Source: Actinophytocola sp.
GTDB lineage: Bacteria; Actinomycetota; Actinomycetes; Mycobacteriales; Pseudonocardiaceae
Assembly: GCA_009377395.1 (NCBI GenBank)
Contig: WHUB01000037.1
Coordinates: 1 to 39,622 of the forward strand
Reading direction: 5' to 3'
DNA: 39,622 bases
The translations under genes were made by a program, and so were the position numbers. Positions 30,990 to 39,622 of the stretch are shown piece by piece. The notes under the pieces were generated by a model that did not search any database, was not told where the DNA came from, and saw only the letters and a program-made list of their open reading frames with translations. Positions within the stretch are counted from its first letter, which is position 1; each line of letters begins with the position of its first letter.

Positions 30990-32197
30990 CGCGCGGCGGC
31001 GGCAGCACCACGGACGCCCGGCCCGAGGAGTTCTCCGGCGCCCGCCGCTGGGTCGTGCTCGCGGCCGGCATGGTCGCGATGACCACGGCGTGCGCGTTCC
31101 AGTACGGGTTGCCCTACCTGATGCCCGCGCTGCGCGGTGACGGGCTGTCGCTGTCGCAGGCGGGCATCCTGATGTCCTGCCCGATCGCCGGTCTGCTGGT
31201 CACGCTCGTGGCGTGGGGTGCGGCCGCGGACCGGTGGGGCGAGCGGAAGGTGCTCGGCTCCGGCCTCGCGCTGGCGACGCTCGCGCTCACCGGCGCGACG
31301 CTCAGTCCGAACTACCACGCCCTGGGCGTCTCGCTGTTCCTGGCCGGAGCCGCGGGCGCCTCGGTGCACGCGGCCAGCGGTCGTCTCGTGCTCGGCTGGT
31401 TCGCCACCCATGAACGGGGCTTCGCGATGGCGGTGCGGCAGACGTCGCAGCCGCTCGGCATCGCGATCGGCGCGCTCACGCTGCCCACACTCGCCGGCGA
31501 CGAACTCTGGCCGGGCCTGTTGTTCCTGACGACGCTGTGTCTGCTCGCGACCGTGTTCGTCGTCCTCGCGGTGCGCGATCCCGTGCGCGGCGCCGAGCAG
31601 GTCGCGGCCTCGCCACGGTCGCCGTACCGCGCCGCGACGCTGTGGCGCATCCATGCGGCCAGCGTGCTGCTGATCCCGTCACAGTTCGGGATCGCCACGT
31701 TCGCGCTGGCCTATCTCGTCGAAGACCACGGCTGGGACCCGGCGCCCGCCGGGCACGCGCTGGCCATCGCCGCCGTGGGCGGAGCCGCCGCCCGGCTGCT
31801 CGCCGGATACTGGTCGGACCGCGTCAGCAGCCGGTTGCGCCCGCTGCGGTGGGTCGCGCTCGGCATCGGCGGGCTCATGCTCGCCGTCGGCATCGGGGCG
31901 CTGGCGGGGCCGGTCGTCGCCACGGTCACGGTGCTGCTGGCGGCGGTCGTCAGCGTGAGCCCCAACGGGCTCGCCTTCACCGCCGTCGCCGAACACGCCG
32001 GCTACGCCTGGGCGGGGCGCGCGCTCGGGGTGCAGAACACCCTGCAGAACGCCTGCGCGGCCGCCGTGCCGCCGGTGCTCGGCGCCACGATCGGCGCGCT
32101 CGGCTACGGCAGCACCTTCGCCGTGATCGCGTTGTTCCCGCTCACCGCGGTCGCGCTGGTCCCGGTGGCGGCGGAACGTCGTCAGCTCAACTGGTAA
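30986..32197 (+). CDS. MFS transporter
   Basis: This 403-residue protein has 12 predicted transmembrane helices with MFS motif A between helices 2 and 3 (GAAADRWGERKV). Its GTG start overlaps the lyase stop (GTGA), so it is in the same operon. It would carry an organic acid or related solute, either as a second uptake route beside the divergent sodium symporter or as an exporter of product. Family-level features point to the oxalate/formate antiporter-like or monocarboxylate group, but this is not certain. Confidence 0.85.
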   Translation: MTRGGGSTTDARPEEFSGARRWVVLAAGMVAMTTACAFQYGLPYLMPALRGDGLSLSQAGILMSCPIAGLLVTLVAWGAAADRWGERKVLGSGLALATLALTGATLSPNYHALGVSLFLAGAAGASVHAASGRLVLGWFATHERGFAMAVRQTSQPLGIAIGALTLPTLAGDELWPGLLFLTTLCLLATVFVVLAVRDPVRGAEQVAASPRSPYRAATLWRIHAASVLLIPSQFGIATFALAYLVEDHGWDPAPAGHALAIAAVGGAAARLLAGYWSDRVSSRLRPLRWVALGIGGLMLAVGIGALAGPVVATVTVLLAAVVSVSPNGLAFTAVAEHAGYAWAGRALGVQNTLQNACAAAVPPVLGATIGALGYGSTFAVIALFPLTAVALVPVAAERRQLNW

Positions 32198-32212
32198 GGG
32201 AGGAGTCACGCC

Positions 32213-33424
32213 ATGTCCGGCGATGAACAGCAGGATGGTCCGCTGACCGGCCTGCGGGTGGTGGAGATGGGCCAGCTGCTCGCGGGACCGTTCTGCGCAC
32301 AGCTGCTCGGCGACCTGGGCGCCGAAGTGATCAAGATCGAGGCGCCGGGCGTCGGCGACGCGATGCGGCAGTGGGGCCAGGAGAAGCCGCACGGCAAGTC
32401 GTTGTGGTGGCCGGTGGTCGCGCGGAACAAGAAGTCCGTCACCTGCGACCTGCGAGACGCCGATGGCCAGCGGCTGGCGCGGTCGCTCATCGAGCGGGCG
32501 GACATCGTGGTGGAGAACTTCCGGCCGGGGTCGCTGGAGCGCTGGGGCCTCGGCTACGACGTGCTGGCCGAGCGGAATCCTGGCCTGATCCTCGCGCGGG
32601 TCACCGGCTACGGGCAGGACGGGCCGTACGCGCCGCGCGCCGGTTTCGGCTCCATCGGAGAGGCCATGGGCGGGCTGCGCTACGTCAGCGGCGACCCGGA
32701 GAAACCGCCGTCGCGGAACGGGATCTCCATCGGGGACTCGCTGGCGGCCGTGTTCGCCACGATCGGCGTGCTCGCCGCGTTGCACGCCAGGAAGCAGACC
32801 GGTCGCGGGCAGGTCGTGGACTCCGCGATCTACGAAGCGGTGCTGGCGATGATGGAGTCGCTGTTGCCGGAGTGGGAGCTGGGCGGTTACCAGCGCGAGC
32901 GCTCGGGGGCGGTGCTGCCGAACGTGGCGCCGAGCAACGTCTACCCGACGCGGGGCGGTGAGCTGGTGCTCATCGCGGCGAACCAGGACACGGTGTTCGC
33001 CCGGCTGGCCAAGGTGATGGAGCGCCCGGACCTTGTCGCCGACGAGCGCTACACGACCCACTCCGGGCGCGGCGCGAACGCCGCCGAGCTGGACGCGCTC
33101 ATCGCGGACTGGACGGCCCGGTTCGACGCGGGCGAGCTGCTCGACCGGCTGCACGAGGCCGGTGTGCCCGCCGGGCGGATCTACACCGCCCGCGACATGT
33201 TCGCCGACCCGCACTTCGCGGCGCGAGACGCGATCGTGCGGGTGGCGCACCCCGAGCTGGGGGAGGTGCCGATGCAGAACGTCTTCCCGAAGCTGAGTGC
33301 GACCCCGGGACGAGTCCGCAGCGCCGGACCGGAACTCGGCGAACACAACGACGACATCTTCCGCACCGTGCTCGGACTCGACGACGCCGCGATCGCCGGA
33401 CTCGCCGAGCGCGGCGTCATCTGA
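32213..33424 (+). CDS. Class III CoA-transferase (CaiB/BaiF)
   Basis: This 403-residue protein shows the family fold start LRVVEMGQLLAGPFCAQLLGDLGAEVIK. The catalytic Asp lies in the NGISIGDSLAAVF segment near residue 178. GGGAGGAG precedes the ATG by 7 nt. Class III enzymes move CoA between organic acids; the SUGCT branch activates glutarate or 3-hydroxy-3-methylglutarate with succinyl-CoA. Placed after an HMG-CoA-lyase-like gene, it would make the lyase substrate from the free acid. No CoA ligase is present in the module, consistent with activation by transfer. Confidence 0.9.
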   Translation: MSGDEQQDGPLTGLRVVEMGQLLAGPFCAQLLGDLGAEVIKIEAPGVGDAMRQWGQEKPHGKSLWWPVVARNKKSVTCDLRDADGQRLARSLIERADIVVENFRPGSLERWGLGYDVLAERNPGLILARVTGYGQDGPYAPRAGFGSIGEAMGGLRYVSGDPEKPPSRNGISIGDSLAAVFATIGVLAALHARKQTGRGQVVDSAIYEAVLAMMESLLPEWELGGYQRERSGAVLPNVAPSNVYPTRGGELVLIAANQDTVFARLAKVMERPDLVADERYTTHSGRGANAAELDALIADWTARFDAGELLDRLHEAGVPAGRIYTARDMFADPHFAARDAIVRVAHPELGEVPMQNVFPKLSATPGRVRSAGPELGEHNDDIFRTVLGLDDAAIAGLAERGVI

Positions 33425-33489
33425 CCTGCGCGCTTGGCGGAAGCGGTTCTCGCGGCCATACTCTGACTCGGCCAAGGGAAGGAGCAACC

Positions 33490-33876
33490 GTGCGCCCTGC
33501 GAACCGCAAGCTCGTCATCTCGTTCCTCCGTCCGCTCCGGGGCGCGGCCGGTGCCGCGACCGAGCTGCTCGACCGGCTCAACGCCAGGCTCGCCGATGCC
33601 GACGCCGAGCGGGTCGCGCCCGAGGAGGAGAAGGCGGACGACGACAAGGTGCTCGCTGTCCGTGAGGCGCGGCAGGCCGCGCTGAAGCGGCGCGACGTCG
33701 ATCTGGCCGACCGGCTCGCGGCGGTCGAGCAGCAGCTGCTCGGGTCCGGCACGCCGCCGCAGGCCGAGGCCCTGTTTCCGCCACGCTCGGGCAAGTCCGC
33801 ACGCGACGAGCGCGTCGCCGACATCCGGAACAGGCTGCTCGAGAGGACCAGCCGCCCCGAGGACGACCAGGCCTGA
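33490..33876 (+). CDS. Small hydrophilic protein of unknown function
   Basis: This 128-residue, highly charged, mostly helical protein is rich in Arg, Ala, Asp and Glu, and has no signal or membrane segment. A coiled-coil-like stretch (DKVLAVREARQAALKRRDVD) occupies the middle. GGAAGGAG lies 7 nt before the GTG start, which supports translation. Codon use follows the surrounding genes. No family was recognised and the neighbours give no clear function. Confidence 0.6.
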   Translation: MRPANRKLVISFLRPLRGAAGAATELLDRLNARLADADAERVAPEEEKADDDKVLAVREARQAALKRRDVDLADRLAAVEQQLLGSGTPPQAEALFPPRSGKSARDERVADIRNRLLERTSRPEDDQA

Positions 33877-33880
33877 CAGG

Positions 33881-34252
33881 TCAGGCCGGGTGCTGACGCC
33901 GGAACACCGCGCGGCTGTCGGGCAAAGTGAGCAGCGCGGAGATCAGGACGACGAAGCCGACGAGCCACGACGTCCACGCCGCGCCGGAGTTATGACCGGC
34001 GTACGAGAACAGCCACGGCGCGAGGAACGCCACGACACCGGCCGCCGCCGTCACCCATTCGTCGGCGACGGCACCCGGCGTCGCCAGCGAGCCTAGCGCC
34101 AGCCGGACGATCACCACGCCGATGACCACCATGCCCGCCGCCCCGAGGATGCCGCCGTCAACCCACAGCGGCGAGACGGCGAGAAACGCGCCCGCCACGA
34201 CATTCACCCAGTCGCCGCCGCGTGTCCACGGGGCGCTGCCGACGTCGGACAT
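33881..34252 (-). CDS. SPW-repeat membrane protein
   Basis: This 123-residue protein has four transmembrane helices arranged as two SPW repeats: DWVNVVAGAFLAVSPLWV in the first and EWVTAAAGVVAFLAPWLF in the second, with the conserved Ser/Ala-Pro-Trp at the helix ends. The function of the family is unknown. It converges with the preceding gene, 4 bp apart, and diverges from the cyclophilin-like gene. Confidence 0.82.
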   Translation of the reverse strand: MSDVGSAPWTRGGDWVNVVAGAFLAVSPLWVDGGILGAAGMVVIGVVIVRLALGSLATPGAVADEWVTAAAGVVAFLAPWLFSYAGHNSGAAWTSWLVGFVVLISALLTLPDSRAVFRRQHPA

Positions 34253-34358
34253 GGTGCCGAACGTAGGTGGCCAACGGAGCGCGGGGCAGAGTCGAAATGC
34301 CCCACTTCGCTGGCCGGTCGCGCGTCGGCTGTCCTACGCTGCCGCTGGAGGTGATCAG

Positions 34359-34730
34359 GTGCGCATCACGATCACATGGCCGTCCGGGGAAGCCGCGGCG
34401 GAGCTGCGTGACACGCCGTCGTCGCGTGCGGTGTGGGACGCGTTGCCCATCGAGTCGCGCGCGCAGACCTGGGGCGACGAGGTGTACTTCGACATCGGGG
34501 TCGACCTCGAACTGGAGCCGGACGCGGCGGACGTCGTCGACGCCGGGGCGGTCTGCTACTGGCCGCCCGGCAGCGCGCTGGCGATCCCGTTCGGGCCGAC
34601 ACCCGTTTCCCACGGTGACGAGTGCCGTCTCGCGTCGGCGGCCAACGTGCTCGGCGCACTCGACGGCGATGCGACGGCACTCGCCACGCTCAGCTCCGGC
34701 GACGTCATCCGGGTGGCACGCGCCGGCTGA
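34359..34730 (+). CDS. Cyclophilin-like fold protein (TM1367/DUF369-like)
   Basis: This 123-residue protein begins VRITITWPSGEAAAELRDTP and continues WGDEVYFDIGVDLELEPDA and VCYWPPGSALAIPFGPTPVS. This pattern matches the small beta-barrel family related to the cyclophilin fold seen in TM1367-like proteins. Members are not proven prolyl isomerases. GTG at 34359 is favoured by GGAGGTGATC a few bases upstream. It ends 3 bp before the convergent alcohol dehydrogenase. Confidence 0.75.
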   Translation: MRITITWPSGEAAAELRDTPSSRAVWDALPIESRAQTWGDEVYFDIGVDLELEPDAADVVDAGAVCYWPPGSALAIPFGPTPVSHGDECRLASAANVLGALDGDATALATLSSGDVIRVARAG

Positions 34731-34747
34731 CGATCAGGCGGCGTGCC
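34715..34747. terminator. Weak inverted repeat between convergent genes
   Basis: GGCACGC (34715-34721) and GCGTGCC (34741-34747) form a 7-bp stem spanning the two convergent stop codons. It could end transcription in both directions, but the loop is long (19 nt). Confidence 0.25.
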
Positions 34748-35846
34748 GGATCACGCCACGGATGTTCTTGCCGTCCCGCAGGTCCTGATAGCCCTCGTTG
34801 ACCTGGTCCAGGGTGTACGTAGACGTGACCAGCTCGTCGAGCTTGAGCTGACCGGCGTCGTAGAGCCGCAGCAGCTTGACGATGTCGTACTGCGGGTTGG
34901 CGGACCCGAACAGCGTGCCCTTGATCGTTTTCTCGAACAGGGTCAGCACGGCGCCGGAGACGTGCACGGTGAGCTTCTCCGGGTTCGCCAAGCCGGTCAC
35001 GATCACCGTGCCGCCCTTGCCCACCACGTCGAAGGCCGCCGACACCACGGCCTCCTCCACCGTTCCCACCGTGATCAGCGCCTGGTCCGCACCCTGGCCC
35101 CAGGTCAGCTCGCCGACCTTTTCGGCGGCCTCCTCGGCGGTCGCGAAGGCGTGGGTGGCGCCCATCCGCAACGCGGTGTCCCGCTTGAACTCGACCGGGT
35201 CCACCACCACGACGTACTTCGCGCCGGAGTGCGCGGCGCCCTGGACGGCGTTGATGCCGATGCCGCCGATGCCGTAGACGACGGTGGTGTCACCTGCGCG
35301 CACCCCGCCCGCGTAGGCGGCGGTGCCCCACCCGGTCGGCACGCCGCAGCCGACCAGCACGGCGGTCTCCAGCGGCAGCCAGTCGTCGACCTTGACCACC
35401 GAATGCTGCGAGATGGTGGACCGTTCGGCGAAGGTGCCGAGCATGCACATCGCGCCGAAGTCCTGCCCGCCACCATGGAAGCGGAACGTGCCGTCGGGCA
35501 TGTGGCCGTCGAGGATGGTGGCGCCCATGTCGCACAGGTTCGACCTGCCCGTGGCGCAGTACCGGCAGGTGCCGCAGTTGGGAATGAAGCTGCACACCAC
35601 GTGGTCGCCCGGCTTGACCTTGGTGACGCCGGGCCCGACGTCCTCGATGATGCCCGCGCCCTCGTGGCCGCCGACGATCGGGAAGCGCGGCGGCAGATCC
35701 CCGTCGGTCAGGTGCAGGTCGGAATGACACAGCCCCGCGGCCGTGTATTTGATCAGTACTTCGCCCGGGCCGGGCCCGTCGAGGTCGAGCTCGACGAGTT
35801 CGAAAGGTTTGCCCGTGTCGTATAGAACCGCTGCTTTGGTCTTCAT
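34734..35846 (-). CDS. NDMA-dependent alcohol dehydrogenase
   Basis: This 370-residue zinc MDR enzyme has catalytic zinc ligands in GLCHSDLHL (Cys) and GGHEGAGI (His-Glu), and the structural zinc Cys set in CSFIPNCGTCRYCATGRSNLC. The coenzyme motif is VVYGIGGIGINAVQGA. Sequence style fits the actinobacterial class with tightly bound NAD that uses N,N-dimethyl-4-nitrosoaniline as an artificial acceptor, linked in many species to mycofactocin. ATG at 35846 is preferred over a longer frame because family homology starts at MKTKAAVLYD. No mycofactocin genes are in the window. Confidence 0.88.
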   Translation of the reverse strand: MKTKAAVLYDTGKPFELVELDLDGPGPGEVLIKYTAAGLCHSDLHLTDGDLPPRFPIVGGHEGAGIIEDVGPGVTKVKPGDHVVCSFIPNCGTCRYCATGRSNLCDMGATILDGHMPDGTFRFHGGGQDFGAMCMLGTFAERSTISQHSVVKVDDWLPLETAVLVGCGVPTGWGTAAYAGGVRAGDTTVVYGIGGIGINAVQGAAHSGAKYVVVVDPVEFKRDTALRMGATHAFATAEEAAEKVGELTWGQGADQALITVGTVEEAVVSAAFDVVGKGGTVIVTGLANPEKLTVHVSGAVLTLFEKTIKGTLFGSANPQYDIVKLLRLYDAGQLKLDELVTSTYTLDQVNEGYQDLRDGKNIRGVIRHAA

Positions 35847-35981
35847 GGCGACTCGCCTTTCGTGCGTGAACGCGCTGGTGACTTGCAGTGGTCTCGAAGG
35901 GCAGCGTGGCGGGAGCGACAACGCTGTCACTGGCCGAGGCCATCGTTCATTGTCGCCGCAGGGCAGCGCCGTGAATACCGC

Positions 35982-36152
35982 CTAACGCGGATTCCGCTCA
36001 CCCGACAGGTGGTTCGCTGCGTCTAGCGAGGCGGCGCTCAGCTCGGCCACGCAGCCGGGACAGGTCTGGTCGGCCGGCATGGGGTCGGCGCACTCCGGGC
36101 AGGCGTGCGCGGGGAAGTCGTCCAGGTCGCCGGGAAAGATAGGAAGTGACAT
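35982..36152 (-). CDS. 56-residue zinc-ribbon-like protein
   Basis: This very short protein has two CxxC pairs, CPEC and CPGC, about 11 residues apart, which should form a zinc ribbon. AAGGAG six bases before ATG 36152 supports translation. It is encoded upstream of the alcohol dehydrogenase on the same strand, with 135 bp between them. It may be a DNA- or protein-binding accessory protein; no function is known. Confidence 0.55.
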   Translation of the reverse strand: MSLPIFPGDLDDFPAHACPECADPMPADQTCPGCVAELSAASLDAANHLSGERNPR

Positions 36153-36316
36153 CTCCGCTCCTTCAGGTGTGCCTCCATCGGCTTCAACGACCCAGGTCGC
36201 CACAGGATGCGTGGTATGTCCTTATTTTGTGCGTCTCGGTCGCTGGCATCAGGGACCAACGGCTCTAGATCACGTCCGGTGTTCCTGGTGAGATTGGCTC
36301 GTCATGGGAGGTGACG

Positions 36317-37051
36317 ATGCGGTTCACGGATCGGGCCGAGGCCGGCCGCAAGCTCGCAGGCGAACTCAACCGGCTGCGGGGTGGCGATCTGGTCGTGCTG
36401 GGGCTGCCGCGCGGTGGCGTGCCGGTCGCCTTCGAGGTCGCTCGTGCGCTCGGCGCGCCGCTGGACGTGATCGTGGTCCGCAAGCTCGGCCTGCCGTACC
36501 AGCCGCAGCTCGCGATGGGCGCCATCGGTCCCGGCGGGGTGCGAGTGCTCAACACCGCCGTGGTGCGGGCCGCTCGCGTCAGCGCGGAGGAACTGCGAGC
36601 CATCGAGGACGCCGAGCGCGCCGAGTTGCGGCGGCGGGTCGCCCGGCTCCGGCAGGGGGAGCGGCCACGGTGGGCCGCCCGGTTCCGCCTCGGCGCACCG
36701 GAGCTGTCGCTGCGGGACAAGACCGCGCTGATCGTCGACGACGGCGTCACTACCGGCGCGACGGCACGAGCCGCCTGCGAGGTCGCCCGCGCGCAGGGCG
36801 CGGCGCGAGTGGCGTTCGCCGTGCCGGTCGGGAAACCGCACGCCGTCGCCGGCTTGCGTAGCGCGGCGGACGACGTCGTGTGCCTGGAAACGCCGGAGTG
36901 GTTCATCGCCATCGACACCTGGTACGCCCGGTTCGACCAGGTCACCGACAGCCAGGTCGTCGACCTGCTCCGCCAGGCACGCCCGCGAGTTCCGCAGCCA
37001 CAGCCGCATCACCGGACCGTCACCACAGGCCAGGCCGCCGAGGCCCGCTGA
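36317..37051 (+). CDS. Phosphoribosyltransferase-family protein
   Basis: This 244-residue type I PRTase-fold protein has the PRPP-binding loop ALIVDDGVTTGATA near residue 140 and the early LGLPRGGVPVAFEVA segment. Related proteins are often annotated as phosphoribosyltransferases of unknown substrate and occur in stress-linked (dormancy-type) gene sets. GGGAGG lies about 5 nt before ATG 36317. The C-terminal tail is Pro/His/Gln-rich and probably disordered. Substrate unknown. Confidence 0.83.
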   Translation: MRFTDRAEAGRKLAGELNRLRGGDLVVLGLPRGGVPVAFEVARALGAPLDVIVVRKLGLPYQPQLAMGAIGPGGVRVLNTAVVRAARVSAEELRAIEDAERAELRRRVARLRQGERPRWAARFRLGAPELSLRDKTALIVDDGVTTGATARAACEVARAQGAARVAFAVPVGKPHAVAGLRSAADDVVCLETPEWFIAIDTWYARFDQVTDSQVVDLLRQARPRVPQPQPHHRTVTTGQAAEAR

Positions 37052-37082
37052 GGTCGTTCCGCCGGCCGAGGGTTAGCACCCG

Positions 37083-37718
37083 CTACGCCGTGCCGGCGAT
37101 GGCGCGACGGAAGGTCTCCTCGACGTCGGCCTTGCTCGGCAGGTCCGGCCGCAGCACGTTCTGCATGAGCAGGCCGCAGAGCAGCGTGCCGAGCATGCGC
37201 CCGGTCGGCCGATCGGTCAGCGCGATGAGCACATCGGACAGTGCGCTGTCCCACGCGACGGCGGCCTGTTGCAGGTGCGGACGGTGCAGCGCGAGCACAT
37301 ACAGGTTGTACTCGGCGAGTGTCTGTTCGCGACGCTCACCGATCGACTCGATCACGTAGTCGGCCAGCGCGGACGCCACGTCATCGCCGTCGTCGAGACC
37401 GTTCGCCCACGCCTGCAGCTGACCGATCCCGGCCTCGGCGGCCTTGTCCAGCGCGGCGGCGATCAGCTCCTCCAGGCTCGCGAAGTGGTACGTGGTCGAG
37501 CCGAGCGGGACACCCGCCATCGCCGCGACCTTGCGGTGGGTGAGTGAGTCGATGCCGTGCTCGGCGATCACCGCGACGGCCGCGCGGGCGATCCGGTCTC
37601 TGCGATCCGGGTCGTTGGGACCGCGCTGCCTGCGCTTGGGAAGTACCGGCTGGGACGTGACCTCGGCGGTCCTACTCGGCCCTGCGTCAGCAGCATTCAC
37701 CGGCGGCACCCCGCACAT
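37083..37718 (-). CDS. TetR-family regulator (BetI-like position)
   Basis: This regulator of about 211 residues has the TetR DNA-binding domain RRDRIARAAVAVIAEHGID, then LTHRKVAAMAGVPLGSTTYH near residues 58-77, and a variable helical ligand domain. It diverges from the betaine aldehyde dehydrogenase and choline dehydrogenase genes, so it likely represses them and is released by choline, as BetI does. The start is uncertain: ATG 37718 is used, with GTG 37700 as an alternative; neither has a clear ribosome site. Confidence 0.82.
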   Translation of the reverse strand: MCGVPPVNAADAGPSRTAEVTSQPVLPKRRQRGPNDPDRRDRIARAAVAVIAEHGIDSLTHRKVAAMAGVPLGSTTYHFASLEELIAAALDKAAEAGIGQLQAWANGLDDGDDVASALADYVIESIGERREQTLAEYNLYVLALHRPHLQQAAVAWDSALSDVLIALTDRPTGRMLGTLLCGLLMQNVLRPDLPSKADVEETFRRAIAGTA

Positions 37719-37802
37719 TTTGGATATGGACGTCAGTACATAACTGTGTATAAGATTGTACCGACATAGCGTGCAAAACAGGAACACGCGATCGAGGTTC
37801 AC

Positions 37803-39293
37803 ATGAGGGACCTATTCATAGCCGGCCGGTGGGTCGACGGCACGTCCCCGGCGAAGGTCTCCCGCCGCGCGGTGATCAATCCCTGCGACGGCAGCGAGCT
37901 GACGACCGTCTCCGAGGCCGGGCCCGCCGATGTCGACGCCGCCGTCGCCGCCGCCCGCCGCGCCTTCGACACCGGACCGTGGCGCGCCACGCAGGCGGCC
38001 GAGCGCGGCGAGCTGCTGCGTGGTGTCGCCGAGCTCCTCGCGCGCAACCGCGAGACCCTCGCCCGGACCGAGAGCCTGGACACCGGCAAGACCCAGGCCG
38101 AAGGCCGGATCGACGTCGACGACGTCGCCGCGGTGTTCCGCTACTACGCCAACCTCGCGGCCGCCAACGCCGGCCGCGTCGTGGACACCGGCAACGCCGA
38201 CGTGGTGAGCCGCATTGTCTACGAGCCGGTCGGGGTGTGCTCGTTGATCGCGCCGTGGAACTATCCGCTGCTGCAGATGTCGTGGAAGGTCGCGCCCGCG
38301 CTGGCGGCGGGCAACACCATGGTGATCAAGCCGAGCGAGGTCACCCCGCTCACCACGATCGAGCTGGTGCGACTCACCCAGGAGGCCGGCGTTCCGGCAG
38401 GGGTGGTCAACCTCCTGCTCGGCGGCGGCGCCAACGTCGGCGCGCCGATGGTGTCACACCCGGACGTCGACCTTGTCTCGTTCACCGGCGGGCTGGAGAC
38501 CGGCAAGAAGATCATGTCGATGGCCGCCGACGGCGTGAAGCGCGTCGCCCTCGAGCTCGGCGGCAAGAACCCGAACGTGGTGTTCGCCGACGCCGACTTC
38601 GACACCGCCGTGGACTACGCGCTGGCGGCGGCGTTCGCGCACTCCGGTCAGGTGTGCTCAGCGGGCTCGCGGCTGATCGTGCAATCGGAGATCCACGACG
38701 ACTTCGTGGCCGAGCTGGCCCGGCGCGCCGACCTGATCCGGCTCGGCGACGGCCTCGACCCCGCGACCGAGTGCGGGCCGCTGTCGTCGGCCGAGCACCG
38801 CGAGAAGGTGGAGCGCCACATCGCGCAGGCCGTCGAGGACGGCGCGCGGCTGGTCGTCGGCGGTGCGAGGCCGGCGGAGCCGGAGTTGAAGGATGGGTTC
38901 TTCCTGCGGCCGACGGTGTTCGCCGACTGCGATCGGGAGATGCCGATCGTGCAGGAGGAGGTCTTCGGCCCGGTCGTGACGGTGGAGCGGTTCGACACCG
39001 AGGCCGAGGCGATCCGGCTGGCCAACGACACCGACTACGGCCTGGCGGGCGCGGTGTGGACCTCGGACGCGGGCCGCGCCGAGCGGGTGTCCGGCGCGCT
39101 GCGGCACGGCACGGTCTGGATCAACGACTTTCATCCGTATCTGCCGCAGGCCGAGTGGGGTGGGTTCGGCAAGTCCGGCATCGGCCGCGAGCTGGGTCCG
39201 TCCGGTTTGGACGAGTACCGGGAGGCCAAGCACATCTACCACAACATCAACCCGGCGCCGATGCGCTGGTTCGCGGGAGAGGAAACCGCATGA
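37803..39293 (+). CDS. betB: Betaine aldehyde dehydrogenase
   Basis: This 496-residue ALDH has [20 protein letters not shown], the base motif LELGGKNPN and the catalytic Cys region [11 protein letters not shown]. The C-terminal [20 protein letters not shown] segment is typical of BetB-like enzymes, which oxidise betaine aldehyde to glycine betaine with NAD. The gene is followed at once by a choline dehydrogenase gene (ATGA overlap), giving the two-step choline-to-betaine operon for osmoprotection or catabolism. All catalytic residues are present. Confidence 0.9.
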   Translation: MRDLFIAGRWVDGTSPAKVSRRAVINPCDGSELTTVSEAGPADVDAAVAAARRAFDTGPWRATQAAERGELLRGVAELLARNRETLARTESLDTGKTQAEGRIDVDDVAAVFRYYANLAAANAGRVVDTGNADVVSRIVYEPVGVCSLIAPWNYPLLQMSWKVAPALAAGNTMVIKPSEVTPLTTIELVRLTQEAGVPAGVVNLLLGGGANVGAPMVSHPDVDLVSFTGGLETGKKIMSMAADGVKRVALELGGKNPNVVFADADFDTAVDYALAAAFAHSGQVCSAGSRLIVQSEIHDDFVAELARRADLIRLGDGLDPATECGPLSSAEHREKVERHIAQAVEDGARLVVGGARPAEPELKDGFFLRPTVFADCDREMPIVQEEVFGPVVTVERFDTEAEAIRLANDTDYGLAGAVWTSDAGRAERVSGALRHGTVWINDFHPYLPQAEWGGFGKSGIGRELGPSGLDEYREAKHIYHNINPAPMRWFAGEETA

Positions 39294-39622
39294 CGGAGAA
39301 ATACGACTACGTCATCGTCGGCGGCGGCTCGGCGGGCTGCGTGCTCGCCAACCGGCTCTCCGCCGACCCCAACACGAGTGTGCTGGTGTTGGAGGCGGGT
39401 AGGCCGGATTGGATCTGGGATCCGTTGATCCATATGCCGGCGGCGTTGACGATGGTGATCGGCAACCCGCTGTATGACTGGCGGTACGAGTCCGAGCCGG
39501 AGCCCTACATGGGCGGGCGCCGGGTGTATCACGGCCGGGGCAAGGTGCTGGGCGGGTCCAGCTCGATCAACGGCATGATCTTCCAGCGCGGCAACCCGCT
39601 CGACCTGGAACGCTGGGCCGCC
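39290..39622 (+). CDS. betA: GMC-family choline dehydrogenase, 3' end outside the window
   Basis: The first 111 codons encode the FAD motif [20 protein letters not shown], followed by the GMC signature [16 protein letters not shown]. This identifies a GMC oxidoreductase of the BetA type, which oxidises choline to betaine aldehyde. The ATG overlaps the betB stop and GGGAGAGG precedes it. The gene is cut by the window edge, so the substrate-binding part is not visible. Other GMC alcohol oxidases are possible, but the partner gene supports BetA. Confidence 0.85.
   Translation, partial: MTEKYDYVIVGGGSAGCVLANRLSADPNTSVLVLEAGRPDWIWDPLIHMPAALTMVIGNPLYDWRYESEPEPYMGGRRVYHGRGKVLGGSSSINGMIFQRGNPLDLERWAA

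Noticed and set aside
31679-33487. 602-codon minus-strand frame across the MFS and CoA-transferase genes
   Set aside because: Both plus-strand genes are well supported; the shadow has no domain.
37752-37761. AAGATTGTAC before betB, similar to the GntR operators at 29966 and 30051
   Set aside because: It lacks two central bases, the local regulator is of the TetR family, and a 10-bp match is likely chance.
1-39622. Search for tRNA, rRNA, CRISPR arrays, transposases and prophage genes
   Set aside because: None was recognised. The only mobile-type trace is the DUF222 fragment at 25643-25873.

Overview
The window is very GC-rich throughout, uses many GTG starts, and carries gene families typical of actinobacteria: frdABCD, a HelR helicase, a DUF222 remnant, an SPW-repeat protein and an NDMA-dependent alcohol dehydrogenase. 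A mycelial actinomycete of the Pseudonocardiales (Amycolatopsis-like) is the best guess, inferred from gene content and protein style only. No tRNA, rRNA, CRISPR array, prophage or intact insertion sequence was seen. The first and last genes lie at the window edges.

Layout. 1-2.8 kb: a GT4 glycosyltransferase and a Tat-exported purple-acid-phosphatase-like enzyme behind a possible PHO box. 2.8-9.5 kb: a GntR regulator, SDR, aldehyde dehydrogenase, PuuD-type amidase, glutamine-synthetase-like ligase (GlnA4/PuuA type) and a divergent APC permease. The set fits uptake and gamma-glutamylated breakdown of ethanolamine (or another small amine) for nitrogen. 9.5-9.8 kb: debris of two broken genes. 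9.9-13.4 kb: a fumarate reductase operon (frdABCD) led by a small Cys-containing ORF and a CRP/GlxR-type site. 13.5-14.7 kb: a mechanosensitive-channel-like membrane protein and a small conserved actinobacterial protein.

14.7-23.3 kb is the most intriguing block. It combines a divergent PTPS/QueD homologue lacking its catalytic Cys, a GT4 glycosyltransferase, two methyltransferases, a creatininase-family amidohydrolase, a GTP cyclohydrolase II (frameshifted here), an MDR dehydrogenase, a DoxX-like membrane protein, a sulfatase/phosphoglycerol-transferase-like membrane enzyme, a CDP-alcohol phosphatidyltransferase and a RibD-C reductase. The genes are packed tightly on alternating strands and several appear leaderless. 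Together they suggest GTP-derived pterin- or pyrimidine-like small-molecule chemistry with glycosyl, methyl and possibly lipid decoration. The product cannot be named from sequence.

23.3-27.3 kb: a HelR-type RNA polymerase recycling helicase preceded by a rifamycin-associated element (RAE), a DUF222 fragment, and an ECF sigma/anti-sigma pair. 27.4-33.4 kb: a GntR/FCD regulator with a DUF3311-SSS symporter operon, diverging from an HMG-CoA-lyase-family enzyme, an MFS transporter and a class III CoA-transferase. Two near-identical operators sit at the divergent starts, and the set looks like a catabolic module for a branched hydroxy-dicarboxylate. 33.5-37.1 kb: small hypothetical and accessory proteins, an NDMA-dependent alcohol dehydrogenase and a phosphoribosyltransferase. 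37.1 kb to the end: a TetR regulator diverging from betaine aldehyde dehydrogenase and a truncated GMC choline dehydrogenase, the route from choline to glycine betaine.
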